DNA of 64,000 nucleotides from Methanobacterium_B sp963703015. GTDB taxonomy: Archaea; Methanobacteriota; Methanobacteria; Methanobacteriales; Methanobacteriaceae. The notes under the pieces were generated by a model. The model had not been told where the DNA came from. It saw only the letters and a program-made list of their open reading frames with translations, and did no database searches. The stretch is from the NCBI GenBank assembly GCA_963703015.1, contig OY969779.1, positions 1,922,001 through 1,986,000 on the forward strand, written 5' to 3'. A program made the translations under genes and the position numbers. Within the stretch, counting starts at the first letter, position 1; every line of letters begins with the position of its first letter. This document shows, piece by piece, positions 35,840 to 45,282 of the stretch.

Positions 35840-36192
35840 AGGATATACTGGATACAATTAAAAAGAACATTGGGATAGATGATGAGAATGAGGATAAAGA
35901 GGAACAGGAAACCATAATTGTTCCGGAACATTCTTTGTACGAAATTATTCTCATGAAGGCCAAAAACCTTGATGACTTTGACTTTGCATTGAGCCAGATT
36001 ACAGAGGAAAAAAATCCCATCATAATGGATATGAGCACTCTGGAAAGGGACAGTCCAGAAGAATTCAAATTAGCCGGTGAGAAATTAAAGGCATTCCGGG
36101 ATAAAACTGGCGGAGAAGCCATACTTCTTTGTAAGAATGGTAAGAATATCATCATCATCACTCCTCCTGAGATCAAACTCATAAGGAAGTAA
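35836..36192 (+). CDS. sepF: Cell division protein SepF
   Basis: Archaeal FtsZ anchor. The N-terminus MKDILDTIKKNIGI forms an amphipathic membrane-binding helix. After a short acidic linker (DENEDKEEQE), the SepF core (residues about 30-118) runs from IIVPEHSLYEIILMKAKN through PIIMDMSTLERDSPEEFK to the C-terminal strand NIIIITPPEIKLI. 118 residues is the normal short archaeal form. It is coupled to the DUF1611 gene by ATGA. FtsZ is not in the window, but two MinD genes follow. Confidence 0.88.
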   Translation: MKDILDTIKKNIGIDDENEDKEEQETIIVPEHSLYEIILMKAKNLDDFDFALSQITEEKNPIIMDMSTLERDSPEEFKLAGEKLKAFRDKTGGEAILLCKNGKNIIIITPPEIKLIRK

Positions 36193-36278
36193 GAGTTACC
36201 AGTATCCTAAAGCTTTGAGAGGAACTTCAAACTCAATTCCATATTTTATTATTTTAAATCTATTTGCGGGGGATATTA

Positions 36279-37523
36279 ATGGATTTGCCAATAACCAAAC
36301 CTTCTACAGTTAGCTATGCAGAGAATTGTGATTTTAAAGAAGTATTGAATGAATTATCAATGAAAAATCATAATGGTTTCATACGTATCACTGAAGGTAA
36401 TGACGAAGGTTTTATCCTTTTTAAAAATGGTAGAGAAATTGCTGCATCTTTCGAAAGGTTTTCCAGAATTGATGCAATAAATAAGATTCAGGCTGCTATG
36501 GATCATGATTTAACATTAATAGAAATATTCAATGTTCGAGAGTCACAGATAGACTTCCTAATGGAAATTAACCAGCCATATGTTCTGGGTTCTGAAGCCT
36601 ATAAAATTATAGACGAACTTAAAATGGTTGATGTACCGGAACCTCAGCCCAAGGCCGTTCCCAAACCAAAACCTGTATCAGAAGCCGTAATAGAGTCTGA
36701 AAAGCCAGAAAAAGTACAGGTAGAAACAGAATCAAACTTGATTAATTCATCTAAACCTGAAGAAGAGAAGGATTCTGATCCCAAAGCGACTGAACACAGA
36801 ATAGAAACAGTTAAATCTGATTCACCAACAAAACTTGAAACAGAAGACCTTCCATTAAACAACACCGAAACAGTAGAAGACAAAACAGATAATAAAACTC
36901 CCAAACCTTCTGAAACAATTCCAGAACCGGATAGTAAACCAAAAATCGATAAATCTTCTTTACAACCGGAAATTAACACGGATACTGATAACAACATAAC
37001 AGAAGAAAATTATTCCACAGAATCATCTCCAAAAATTAGTTCTTCAGATGATGAATCCAATGAGTTAACACTTGAAGAAACTGAAAACAATGAAATGCCC
37101 GAGATGGAATCTGAACCCTTAGATCGTACAGAATTGTTAAAAAAGTATGGTATAAAGGATATCCAAGAAGAAGATGTTGAAAACATCTTAGAATCTTACA
37201 AAGGGGGTTCTGTCAGTGATGAGGATGTTGAAAAAATAGAACTCACACTGATGAACAAAATTAAAAAATCCATACTTGGAATTCCAAAAATAAGGGGTGC
37301 TGAGGTAATGGTTTTCTTGGAAAATAACAGAGAATTAACTGGTAATGTTAATATCATTATAGAAACAGAATCAAAGGGATTTCTTTCGAGAATAATGGGA
37401 GATTCCGATAATATGAAATTAGAAAAACAAATTATAGACATGTCTCAAATTGAGATCAGGAAAAGCTTCAGAAAGTATCCTGAAATTGTCGAGAAATTTG
37501 AAGTTAATGTAGAAATCAGCTAG
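36279..37523 (+). CDS. DUF2226-like protein with long acidic/Pro linker
   Basis: 414 residues from ATG 36279 (MDLPITKP, behind GGGGGAT). An N-terminal domain (about 1-115, containing NGFIRITEGNDEGFILFKNG and REIAASFERFSRIDAINKIQ) matches DUF2226. A long Glu/Pro/Ser/Thr/Asn linker follows (about 120-280). The C-terminal 130 residues fold again (LLKKYGIKDIQEEDVENIL to the end). An earlier TTG at 36264 is a weaker start. It stands between sepF and the two minD genes; a division or polarity role is inference from position. Confidence 0.6.
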   Translation: MDLPITKPSTVSYAENCDFKEVLNELSMKNHNGFIRITEGNDEGFILFKNGREIAASFERFSRIDAINKIQAAMDHDLTLIEIFNVRESQIDFLMEINQPYVLGSEAYKIIDELKMVDVPEPQPKAVPKPKPVSEAVIESEKPEKVQVETESNLINSSKPEEEKDSDPKATEHRIETVKSDSPTKLETEDLPLNNTETVEDKTDNKTPKPSETIPEPDSKPKIDKSSLQPEINTDTDNNITEENYSTESSPKISSSDDESNELTLEETENNEMPEMESEPLDRTELLKKYGIKDIQEEDVENILESYKGGSVSDEDVEKIELTLMNKIKKSILGIPKIRGAEVMVFLENNRELTGNVNIIIETESKGFLSRIMGDSDNMKLEKQIIDMSQIEIRKSFRKYPEIVEKFEVNVEIS

Positions 37524-37533
37524 GAGGTATCAG

Positions 37534-38313
37534 ATGACAAGAGTTATTACAGTTGCTTCAGGAAAGGGTGGAGTTGGAAAGACAACGATAACAGCTAACT
37601 TAGGCGTGGCACTATCTACATATGGGGAAGAGACTATAGTCCTTGATGCAGATGTTGCAATGGCCAACCTCGAACTTATCCTAGGTATGGAAGGAAAATC
37701 AATCACATTGCATGATGTGCTTTCAGGCGCAGCATCAATTGAGGATGCCATATATGAAGGACCTGGAGGAGTGAAGGTTGTTCCGGCAGGAATCTCCCTT
37801 GAGGGACTGCGTAAAATAAAAATGGATAGATTGGAAAGTGCACTGGAAATTTTGGTTGAAACAGCAGACATACTACTTATTGATGCTCCAGCAGGACTGG
37901 AAAAGGATGCATTAGCAGCAATTGCAGCTGCACAGGAATTAATCCTTGTAACAACTCCGGAAGTTCCTTCCATAAGTGATGCACTCAAGACCAAAATAAT
38001 CGCAAACAAACTTGGCGTGGATATTATAGGTGTTGTAATAAACAGGGAACAGCATGATAAAACCTTTTTAACCATTTCAGAAATTGAAACAATTTTAGAA
38101 GTACCTGTAATAGCAGTTATTCCAGATGATCCTGAAGTCAGTAGGGCTGCAGCATTTGGAGAACCTCTCATCATAAAAAATCCTAAATCTCCTACCAGCA
38201 ATGCAATAATGCAGTTGGGTGCGGATCTCATTGGAGAAGAGTACCAACCAATTGAACCTGATAAGAAGGGTGTTATTTCAAAATTAGTTGAAGGCCTTCT
38301 TGGAAGAAGATAA
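37534..38313 (+). CDS. minD: MinD/ParA-family ATPase, first copy
   Basis: Deviant-Walker A ATPase. ASGKGGVGKTT carries both signature lysines (K11, K16). Walker B-like LIDAPAGLEKD and a switch region (VVPAGISLEGL) are present. The C-terminal KKGVISKLVEGLLGRR can form the amphipathic helix that ties MinD to membranes. 259 residues. ATG behind GGAGGTATC. The next gene is a close copy. In archaea MinD-like proteins help position cell machinery; MinC/MinE are not seen. Confidence 0.9.
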   Translation: MTRVITVASGKGGVGKTTITANLGVALSTYGEETIVLDADVAMANLELILGMEGKSITLHDVLSGAASIEDAIYEGPGGVKVVPAGISLEGLRKIKMDRLESALEILVETADILLIDAPAGLEKDALAAIAAAQELILVTTPEVPSISDALKTKIIANKLGVDIIGVVINREQHDKTFLTISEIETILEVPVIAVIPDDPEVSRAAAFGEPLIIKNPKSPTSNAIMQLGADLIGEEYQPIEPDKKGVISKLVEGLLGRR

Positions 38314-38343
38314 AGAAAAAAATAATTGCAAAACTGGTAAAAA

Positions 38344-39132
38344 ATGTCAAGATTCATAGCTTTTGCTTCAGGTAAGGGTGGAGTAGGAAGAACATCAATA
38401 ACATTCAATCTTGGAGTGGCATTATCACTTTTCGGTGAAGAAGTGGTGATGCTGGATCTAGACCTTGTGATGGCAAATTTGGATGTAATAACAGGTTTGT
38501 TAAATCCCGATGTAACGTTACATGATGTTTTGGTTAGGGATAAAACCATAGATGAATGTGTTTATGAGGTAAATCAGGGTGCACGTGTTGTTCCAACTGG
38601 AATACATTTTGAAACTTTGAAGCATATCAATCCAAACTACATCTCATGGAACAAGATCATGAACGAGATATCAGATTATGGTGAGGTTTTCCTCATGGAT
38701 CTGCCATCTGGAATCAATGCCAATGTGTTTGAAGGACTACCTGAAAACACAGAAGCCATACTTGTTACACAATCCACAATGCCATCTGTAGCTGATGCAC
38801 TTAAAATTAGGATTCTGTTCAATGAATTAAACATAGATATTAAGGGATTTGTTTTAAACATGTGGTACGATGATAAATTTCTATTATCTGAAAACGAAAT
38901 AGAATCCATACTAGAAATACCCATGATAGGTGTGATACCCTACGATCGAGAAATAGAAAGATCAATGGCACTTGGAAGATCAATTGTAGAGGTGAATCCA
39001 TCTTCCCCAACAAGTAATGCTGTTATGCAGCTAGCAGCAGATCTTCTTGACAAGGAATACAAACCAATTGAACCAGATAAAGAAGGTATACTTGGAAGGA
39101 TAAAGAAATTTGTAGGTCTGCTTCCAGAATAA
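38344..39132 (+). CDS. MinD-family paralogue with changed Walker A (K16R)
   Basis: Close relative of the upstream MinD: ASGKGGVGRTS keeps K11, but the P-loop lysine K16 is Arg. The Walker B region reads VFLMDLPSGINANV. The C-terminal EGILGRIKKFVGLL may again bind membrane. 262 residues, 30 nt after the first copy; only a weak GGT ribosome site lies before the ATG. Loss of the P-loop lysine normally prevents ATP hydrolysis, so a regulatory or heterodimer partner role is inferred. Confidence 0.85.
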   Translation: MSRFIAFASGKGGVGRTSITFNLGVALSLFGEEVVMLDLDLVMANLDVITGLLNPDVTLHDVLVRDKTIDECVYEVNQGARVVPTGIHFETLKHINPNYISWNKIMNEISDYGEVFLMDLPSGINANVFEGLPENTEAILVTQSTMPSVADALKIRILFNELNIDIKGFVLNMWYDDKFLLSENEIESILEIPMIGVIPYDREIERSMALGRSIVEVNPSSPTSNAVMQLAADLLDKEYKPIEPDKEGILGRIKKFVGLLPE

Positions 39133-39221
39133 ACAGATCTTATATTACTTATTAATTTTTTAGACATAGATTCAGAAAGGATTCATCACACAACAAAAAG
39201 AAATTGTTTTGGTTGATAATC

Positions 39222-40088
39222 ATGAATAAATTGGATGTTCTAGCCCTTGGTACTTGTAACATTGATTTTCTAATGAATGTGCCTAGATTTGCAGTTGCAG
39301 ATGATGAAGTGGACACAGAAAAACTTAATGTAACATTAGGAGGATCTGCTGCTAATTTTGCACTGAAAACTTCTCATTTAGGATTAAAAACTGGGATCAT
39401 GGCCAGAATTGGTAAAGATAATTTTGGAAACTACCTAAGTTCCAGTTTCAAAGAAAATAATGTCAACACAGAAAGACTGATTCCAATAGATGAGAAGACA
39501 GGAATGGCATTTATAGCAGTGGACCATCGGGGAGAACGATCCATCTACACATATATGGGAGCAAATTCAAAATTTGAACTGTTAAAACCAGATATTCAGC
39601 TCATTAAAAACTCTGAAATACTCCATTTAACAGGTATGTATATAGAGGTTGTTGAAGAAGCCTCAAAACATGCTAATATATTATCATTCAATCCTGGTGC
39701 TCTTCTTTCTTCGTTTGGAATGAAAGAAATGGAAAATATACTGGCCAGGACCGACATCCTATTTTTAAATGAGAAAGAAGTCAGTCTTTTGACTGGTGAA
39801 AACTGTTCTACTGGTGCAAAGCTTCTGGTTGACGCAGGTGTTAAAATGGTGGTTGTGACATTGGGAAAAGCCGGATCAAAACTTTTCACTAGGGATCAAG
39901 AAATGCATCAAGCATCAAACATAGTTAAACCCATTGATACAACAGGAGCTGGAGATTCATTTGCAGCAGGTTTTATTCATGGATTTTTAAGGAATAAAGA
40001 CCTTCCAAATTGTCTGAAAGATGGGAATAGTTCTGCTTTAGATTGTTTAACCAAATTCGGATCATCGGAACTGAATGGTTTTAAATAA
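39222..40088 (+). CDS. PfkB-family sugar/nucleoside kinase
   Basis: Ribokinase-fold kinase. N-terminal LNVTLGGSAANFALKTSHLG fits PfkB signature 1. The C-terminal signature IDTTGAGDSFAAGFIHGF holds the catalytic Asp and anion hole. MGANSKF and NEKEVSLLTGE are also family segments. About 288 residues from ATG 39222 (behind GGTTGAT). The substrate may be a nucleoside, as for the methanogen homologues, but it is not determined. It lies after minD with its own gap of 90 nt. Confidence 0.85.
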   Translation: MNKLDVLALGTCNIDFLMNVPRFAVADDEVDTEKLNVTLGGSAANFALKTSHLGLKTGIMARIGKDNFGNYLSSSFKENNVNTERLIPIDEKTGMAFIAVDHRGERSIYTYMGANSKFELLKPDIQLIKNSEILHLTGMYIEVVEEASKHANILSFNPGALLSSFGMKEMENILARTDILFLNEKEVSLLTGENCSTGAKLLVDAGVKMVVVTLGKAGSKLFTRDQEMHQASNIVKPIDTTGAGDSFAAGFIHGFLRNKDLPNCLKDGNSSALDCLTKFGSSELNGFK

Positions 40089-40184
40089 AAATAAGCATTG
40101 CACTGTATTTCAATCCAAAAAAAAATAATTGGAACCTGGATATTAACTGAGATTTTAATCAGTTAAACATGTTTTATCAAGGTT

Positions 40185-40940
40185 TCATATCTTGAAGAAA
40201 TTAGCAGCGTTGTTGTAGGACACTTTTTTGATATTTTTTGATTCCACACCAGCTTTCCTTAGTTTGTGAACAGTTTTAGGGACTGATAATGGGTCTGAAG
40301 GTGATGAGCTCATGTCACTATCTAAAACAAATTTGTCGTAACCGTAGGTATCCATTATTTCAACAGCTTCATCTGAAGTCATTTTATGTGGCTGAACAGT
40401 TAATCCTAAAATCCCATCAAAATCCTTAACCCTGTCAATGATGGAGTTATCCACATGGTCTAAGAGTACCAGTGATGTGTCAATATTTTCTTCTATTATG
40501 GATGCAGTTACCATGGTAACTCCTGCCTTGTGAGTTCTAGGTGTGTGTACAATGACTTTAACCTCTAGATCTTGTGCAAGTTTGAGTTGTTCTTTAAATA
40601 CTTGCACTTCACTCTTTGAAGTGGTTTCCAATCCAATTTCTCCTATTGCAACCACATTTTTGTCCTCAAGGAGTTCTGAAATTTTTTCAATCACAACAGC
40701 ATAGTCATTGCATATGCTTCTGGGATGAACACCCACTGCAGTGTAAAGTTTCAAACCATTTTCACTGGCTCTTTTGGTATCATTTTCCATGATTCTATGA
40801 ATATGATCAAGCACGACATCAGATGTGCTCATTTTCAGTGGATCATGGGCACATGTGACTGCTTTTTTAATTCCTGCAACAGCCATTCTTTCAAAATCTT
40901 CATAAGGCCTTGTATCTGCGTGTATATGGGCATCTATCAT
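40185..40940 (-). CDS. Divergent TatD-like hydrolase
   Basis: TIM-barrel metal hydrolase: DAHIHAD at residue 3-9, VVAIGEIGLE, KVIVHTPRT, VLLDHVDN, and VLDSDMSS as the last Asp ligand. Start ATG 40940 (MIDAHIHAD) behind GGAGAT; a longer form adds MNISGDKN. About 251 residues. It is a different branch from the gene at 11.1 kb. Substrate unknown. Separated from neighbours by AT-rich gaps. Confidence 0.78.
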   Translation of the reverse strand: MIDAHIHADTRPYEDFERMAVAGIKKAVTCAHDPLKMSTSDVVLDHIHRIMENDTKRASENGLKLYTAVGVHPRSICNDYAVVIEKISELLEDKNVVAIGEIGLETTSKSEVQVFKEQLKLAQDLEVKVIVHTPRTHKAGVTMVTASIIEENIDTSLVLLDHVDNSIIDRVKDFDGILGLTVQPHKMTSDEAVEIMDTYGYDKFVLDSDMSSSPSDPLSVPKTVHKLRKAGVESKNIKKVSYNNAANFFKI

Positions 40941-41124
40941 ATTTTTATCTCCAGAAATATTCATTTACCTAGTTTTGACACTTCTGATTATACTATTTTC
41001 AGTTTGCACTTAATCAACATTACGAAACTAATTGTAAAATTCAAGTAAAAATCTTGTTAATTGTAAATGAACGGAATGATTAATACTGATAATAATAATC
41101 TAATAAATTAGGGTGTATTAAGAA

Positions 41125-41898
41125 ATGGATAGGAGCATGAAAACTATTACCTCGCAGGATTTAAAGTTATTTAAGTTTGACCAGAGGAATAAACTAATTT
41201 TTATTCTATGCGCAACTATTTTATGGATAGTGGCAACAGTAGCATACTTAACTCCTAATTTTAATCACTGGTTTTTGGCTAATTTTAACACACTTCGTTC
41301 AAATTACTTGTTTGCAAATTTATGTTACTACTACACAAAATATACGCTCTCATTTATTGCAACACCAATTTCACTCCTTTACTTGGCTTCATTTAAGGTT
41401 AATAAACTGAAACAATACAGGGTAGTGCTTTTGTTATCTGTCATGACTTTAGCCATAGGTATTCCATTAGTGGATCTCATAAAATACTACGCTGTTGTTC
41501 CACGCCCATGGTTGCTCTATCCGGATATTAACAGTATATACAATCCTTGGGGCAATTCTTTTCCATCTGGCCATGCATTTCAAGTATTTGCAGGTACATT
41601 ACCCCTAATAATTTGTTTTCTGACCAATGATGGAACATTTAAAAGAAACATGAAAAAAACTTTTTTAGCAATAGCACTTATGGTTTTAGCTGTAAGCCTG
41701 TCTTTCAGCAGGCTACTTGCAGGTGTGCACTTTCCCACCGATGTTTTGTTTGGAATTGGATTGGCTGTAATAATGATGGTTATTTTGATCAGTGCGTTAC
41801 AATATTTACTTAAAAACGGTGAATTAAATCTACAAAACGAAAAATGGTACGCATTAATATTCCTTGCATTGATCACATTAGATATATGTTTCTTTTAA
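41125..41898 (+). CDS. PAP2-family membrane phosphatase
   Basis: Membrane lipid phosphatase, probably acting on a phospholipid or isoprenyl diphosphate. The three phosphatase motifs are in order: KYYAVVPRPW (motif 1), FPSGHAFQ (motif 2) and SRLLAGVHFPTDVLFG (motif 3). About six hydrophobic segments. 257 residues. ATG behind GGGTG. In pseudomurein-walled methanogens undecaprenyl-like carrier recycling is plausible, but it is not shown here. Confidence 0.88.
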   Translation: MDRSMKTITSQDLKLFKFDQRNKLIFILCATILWIVATVAYLTPNFNHWFLANFNTLRSNYLFANLCYYYTKYTLSFIATPISLLYLASFKVNKLKQYRVVLLLSVMTLAIGIPLVDLIKYYAVVPRPWLLYPDINSIYNPWGNSFPSGHAFQVFAGTLPLIICFLTNDGTFKRNMKKTFLAIALMVLAVSLSFSRLLAGVHFPTDVLFGIGLAVIMMVILISALQYLLKNGELNLQNEKWYALIFLALITLDICFF

Positions 41899-41923
41899 AT
41901 GAAATCAAATTTTTATATGAATT

Positions 41924-41933
41924 AAAAAAAAAA
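41924..41933 (-). terminator. Ten-T terminator downstream of glyS
   Basis: A run of ten A (ten T on the minus strand) begins 22 nt past the glyS stop, between the convergent PAP2 and glyS genes. Confidence 0.45.
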
Positions 41934-41954
41934 TTTTAAGATGGAAAATGGGGT

Positions 41955-43682
41955 TCACTGTTGAAGTGATTCAAATTCCATTTTTCCAGTTAATAAGTCT
42001 AATAAAACATTGTAAACATCTTGAATTGGAATTCTTACCTGTTCCAAGTTGTCCCTGTTTCTGATGGTTACTGTATTATTTTCAAGGGTTTCATGATCAA
42101 CTGTAACTGCAAATGGAACTCCAATTTCATCAGACCGGGCATATCTTCTTCCAATTGTTCCTGAACCATCGTACTCTGCAATTATACCTTGATTCCTGAG
42201 TTCGTCCCGTATTTCATGGGCCTTTTCTGAAAGTTTATCCTTGTTTACCAATGGGAAAACATTAACACCAATTGGGGCTATTTGTTTTTCAAGTTTCAAA
42301 AATTCCCTTTCATCATCTTCTGTGTAGGAATGGAGTAATACAGAGTAGATGATACGATCAATACCGAATGATGGTTCTATAACGTGTGGAACCACCTTTT
42401 CGCCACGTATCATTTCTTCCTCTTCATTGAAACTAACCACATCAGAACTAATTTCAACAGTTTTATCCTCAAGGTCGATATTGTAGGTTTCACCGTTGTC
42501 AAATGCGTTTTGTACCTGAGATGCATCCAGATTTTCTAGTGCCTTGATAACTTTAGGGGCATCTGCCTTAAACAGTGGGCCAAACTTCTTCATATCTGGT
42601 TTAACAACAAGTCTATTGATCTTTTTAGGTTCATCATATTCAATGAAAACACTCAAATCTTCATTACTGTATTTAGCATGTGATTTAAGATCAAAATCTG
42701 TTCTGTCAGCTATTCCTATGATTTCAATCCAACCAAACCTGTCGGTTAAAACCTCAACATCCCAGCAGTCAATGGCATAATGGGCCATTTCAGTTGGAAG
42801 GTGTTGTCTGAATCTTGTGACTTCCATTGGAATTCCTAGATCTGCTAAAAATCTTCTTGCAATGCAGAGCTGGTAAGTTAATACTTCCGAAGAAACTAAC
42901 CCTGTTTCAAGGGCATTTTTTGCTGTTATAATTTGTGGTTCTTCTTTATTTATCTGTGCATCGGATGATAAGAGTCTCAACTCATCATTGGCAACGTTTG
43001 CAAACTTTGGATGGTTTTTATCAACAGGATCCACAAATATTTCAGCTTCTGCCTGTGTGAATTCCCTGAGCCTTATGATTCCCTGACGTGGGGAAATTTC
43101 GTTACGATATGCCTTTCCTATCTGAACAACACCAAAGGGTAACTTGCCCCTGAAAAATCTTAAAAGCCTTTTAAATGGTATAAAAATACCTTGAGCAGTT
43201 TCTGGCCTCATATATCCTGTGGCTTTACCTTTAGCTCCGATCATGGTCTGAAACATGAGGTTATAACTCCATACATGTGTCAGATGACCTCCACATTTTG
43301 GGCATCCTATCTGATTTTCAGAGATTATTTCAGTCAACCTCTGATTTTCAAGTCCTTCCACATCATCATCAATAACATCTTCAATGACATGATCTGCCCT
43401 GAACACTTCTAAACAATCCTTACATTCGGTCATTGGATCTGTGAAATGATCAACGTGACCAGATGCCTTCAATGCTTCTTCTGGCATTATGGTTGGTGAT
43501 TCAATTTCATAGAATCCTTCACCAATTATGTAGTACTTTCTCCACTTTGAGATTATGTTGTTCTTAAGAGTTGCACCCAGTGGGCCGTAATCAAAAAATC
43601 CTGCAGAACCTGAGTATATCTCGAATGAAGACCACAAAAATCCTCTTTTTTTAGCTATGTTCATTACTTTAGTATCAGACAT
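41955..43682 (-). CDS. glyS: Glycyl-tRNA synthetase
   Basis: Class II synthetase, dimeric type of archaea and eukaryotes. Motifs: GFFDYGPLGATLKNNII (opening), FNLMFQTMIGA-like motif region (SYNLMFQTMIGAKG) with AQGIFIPFKRL, motif 2 IGKAYRNEISPRQGIIRLRE, and motif 3 PSFGIDRIIYSVLL. The zinc-binding CxxC pairs (CKDC near 90, CPKC) are seen. The anticodon-binding C-terminal domain follows. About 575 residues. Start ATG 43682 behind TGAGGA. Confidence 0.96.
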   Translation of the reverse strand: MSDTKVMNIAKKRGFLWSSFEIYSGSAGFFDYGPLGATLKNNIISKWRKYYIIGEGFYEIESPTIMPEEALKASGHVDHFTDPMTECKDCLEVFRADHVIEDVIDDDVEGLENQRLTEIISENQIGCPKCGGHLTHVWSYNLMFQTMIGAKGKATGYMRPETAQGIFIPFKRLLRFFRGKLPFGVVQIGKAYRNEISPRQGIIRLREFTQAEAEIFVDPVDKNHPKFANVANDELRLLSSDAQINKEEPQIITAKNALETGLVSSEVLTYQLCIARRFLADLGIPMEVTRFRQHLPTEMAHYAIDCWDVEVLTDRFGWIEIIGIADRTDFDLKSHAKYSNEDLSVFIEYDEPKKINRLVVKPDMKKFGPLFKADAPKVIKALENLDASQVQNAFDNGETYNIDLEDKTVEISSDVVSFNEEEEMIRGEKVVPHVIEPSFGIDRIIYSVLLHSYTEDDEREFLKLEKQIAPIGVNVFPLVNKDKLSEKAHEIRDELRNQGIIAEYDGSGTIGRRYARSDEIGVPFAVTVDHETLENNTVTIRNRDNLEQVRIPIQDVYNVLLDLLTGKMEFESLQQ

Positions 43683-43721
43683 GCAATTCCTCACATTTAA
43701 TTAGAAAAAAATTGTTGAAAT

Positions 43722-44327
43722 TCATAATTTATTATTCTTCCTTCTTACAAGCTCATAATCGTGTTTAATTTTGCTTGTAACGGGTCTTGATTGATTCATG
43801 TATTTACTGTCCCTCTCAGGATGCCCATATGGGCGGTCTGCAGGAGTAGTCATGGTTTCAAACACTATCTGGCACACTCTTTGTCCAGTGTAAAGTGCCA
43901 CTGGCATTTTTCCAATGTTGGATATTTCCAGTGTTATCTTACCCCTAAATCCTGGATCGATGTAACCTGCTGTGACGTGCATGGTTATACCCAACCTACC
44001 CATTGAAGAACGACCCTCAACACGTGCAACCAAATTATCTGGTAACTCAATAGTTTCATACGTTGTAGCTAGGGCAAATTCTCCAGGATGAATTATGAAA
44101 GGCTCACCATCATCAATGTAAAATGATTCCATGTAGGATTCAATATCTGACTCATCCATGGGATCGATGCATGGCTTTCGTATAATCTTAAATCCTTTAA
44201 ATTCATTTCCTATCCTCAAATCTACAGAAGATGGTTGAATCTGTCTTTCAGGTTCTTTCAACGGATCAATAACGATCTTTCCAGATTGAATATGCTTTTT
44301 TATATCTTTGTCACTTAGAATGGCCAT
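43722..44327 (-). CDS. dcd: dCTP deaminase
   Basis: Deaminates dCTP to dUTP. Characteristic trimeric fold motifs: PSSVDLRIGNEFKGF, HPGEFALATTYETIELP, and the dNTP-binding block VEGRSSMGRLGITMHVTAGY with the Glu/Ser pair. IDPGFRGKITLEISN follows. 201 residues, as in archaea; some relatives also hydrolyse dUTP, which cannot be decided here. ATG behind GAGGGC. It lies just downstream of glyS's start on the same strand. Confidence 0.94.
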   Translation of the reverse strand: MAILSDKDIKKHIQSGKIVIDPLKEPERQIQPSSVDLRIGNEFKGFKIIRKPCIDPMDESDIESYMESFYIDDGEPFIIHPGEFALATTYETIELPDNLVARVEGRSSMGRLGITMHVTAGYIDPGFRGKITLEISNIGKMPVALYTGQRVCQIVFETMTTPADRPYGHPERDSKYMNQSRPVTSKIKHDYELVRRKNNKL

Positions 44328-44553
44328 TTATTGCCCTCTTTCCTTTTTTTTATGATCTTGATTTTATGTTTAACTATAATTATATTTTATACTATTTGCA
44401 TGGTTGAAGAATCATCCAAAAATATTCAAAACATCAATGAGGATATCAACGGGAATTCAAATAAGATAAAACAGTATGTGGATTTATGTAACCTTACATC
44501 GCAGTCACAATATTAACTATTTTAATTCTTACAAACTGTATCCCCCGGAATAT

Positions 44554-45255
44554 TCACTTTTCCTTTGTCCGGAGGTTGATCCTACGTAATGTTCCCTTAA
44601 GTGTGTGGGCTTCCCGCCCTGTAATAAATGCACGTTGAATTATTCTATCAAAAACCAGTGACGCATTTTTAGTTTTATGTTCCGGATAACCAAGTTTAAC
44701 TATTATTTCATCCATAATTGCGATTAAACTGCTCTTTTCGTCGGCTGAAGCAGGCTCTAAAGTATCTACAGGGTAGGATTTCTCCTTCTTAAAAAGTTCG
44801 TAGAATATTATGGCTGCAGCATGGGTTATATTCATGATAGGATAATCTTCATGGGTTGGAATGCTCACAATAACATCACAGAGTGCTATTTCATGATTTG
44901 AAAGTCCATTTCCCTCACGACCAAAGAGTAAACAAACATTTCCTCCGTAATTAATTGAATCTGAAAGGGTTTCTGGGGTAACTGCGATCTTAGATAAATT
45001 GTAACTTCCACCAGCATTTCCAGTTGTAGCAACTGCAGTACTGATATTTGCTTTTTCTAAAAACTCTTCGAGTGTTTCATATATTTCACAGTTACTAACA
45101 ACATCCCTTGCATGCATGGCCTGATAATAACTTTCATTTTTAAGCTCACATGGATTAATAAGCACTAATTTGGTGAGCCCAAAGTTTTTCATTGTACGGG
45201 CAAGAAAACCTATGTTTCCAGGCGATTCTGGTTCTACAAAAACTACGTATATCAT
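44554..45255 (-). CDS. TrmJ-like SPOUT tRNA/rRNA methyltransferase
   Basis: SPOUT knotted-fold 2'-O-methyltransferase. It opens YVVFVEPESPGNIGFLARTMKNFG, a TrmJ/TrmH signature. The SAM-site motifs are VCLLFGREGNGLSNHEI and IPTHEDYPIMNITHAAAI. 233 residues with a C-terminal helical tail rich in Arg/Lys. It matches archaeal TrmJ (methylation at tRNA position 32) best, but other SpoU targets cannot be excluded. ATG behind GGATTGG. Confidence 0.85.
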   Translation of the reverse strand: MIYVVFVEPESPGNIGFLARTMKNFGLTKLVLINPCELKNESYYQAMHARDVVSNCEIYETLEEFLEKANISTAVATTGNAGGSYNLSKIAVTPETLSDSINYGGNVCLLFGREGNGLSNHEIALCDVIVSIPTHEDYPIMNITHAAAIIFYELFKKEKSYPVDTLEPASADEKSSLIAIMDEIIVKLGYPEHKTKNASLVFDRIIQRAFITGREAHTLKGTLRRINLRTKEK

Positions 45256-45282
45256 TCAAATCCAATCCTAACCATAAATTCT

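Noticed and set aside
37530..38549. 339-codon minus-strand frame opposite the two minD genes
   Set aside because: Low-complexity Ser/Ala/Pro content and no ribosome site; the plus strand is clearly coding here. It is an antisense shadow.
44331..44516. 61-codon plus-strand frame with an N-terminal hydrophobic stretch
   Set aside because: Starts only at TTG, has no ribosome binding site and overlaps the dcd promoter region. The hydrophobic start comes from T-rich DNA.
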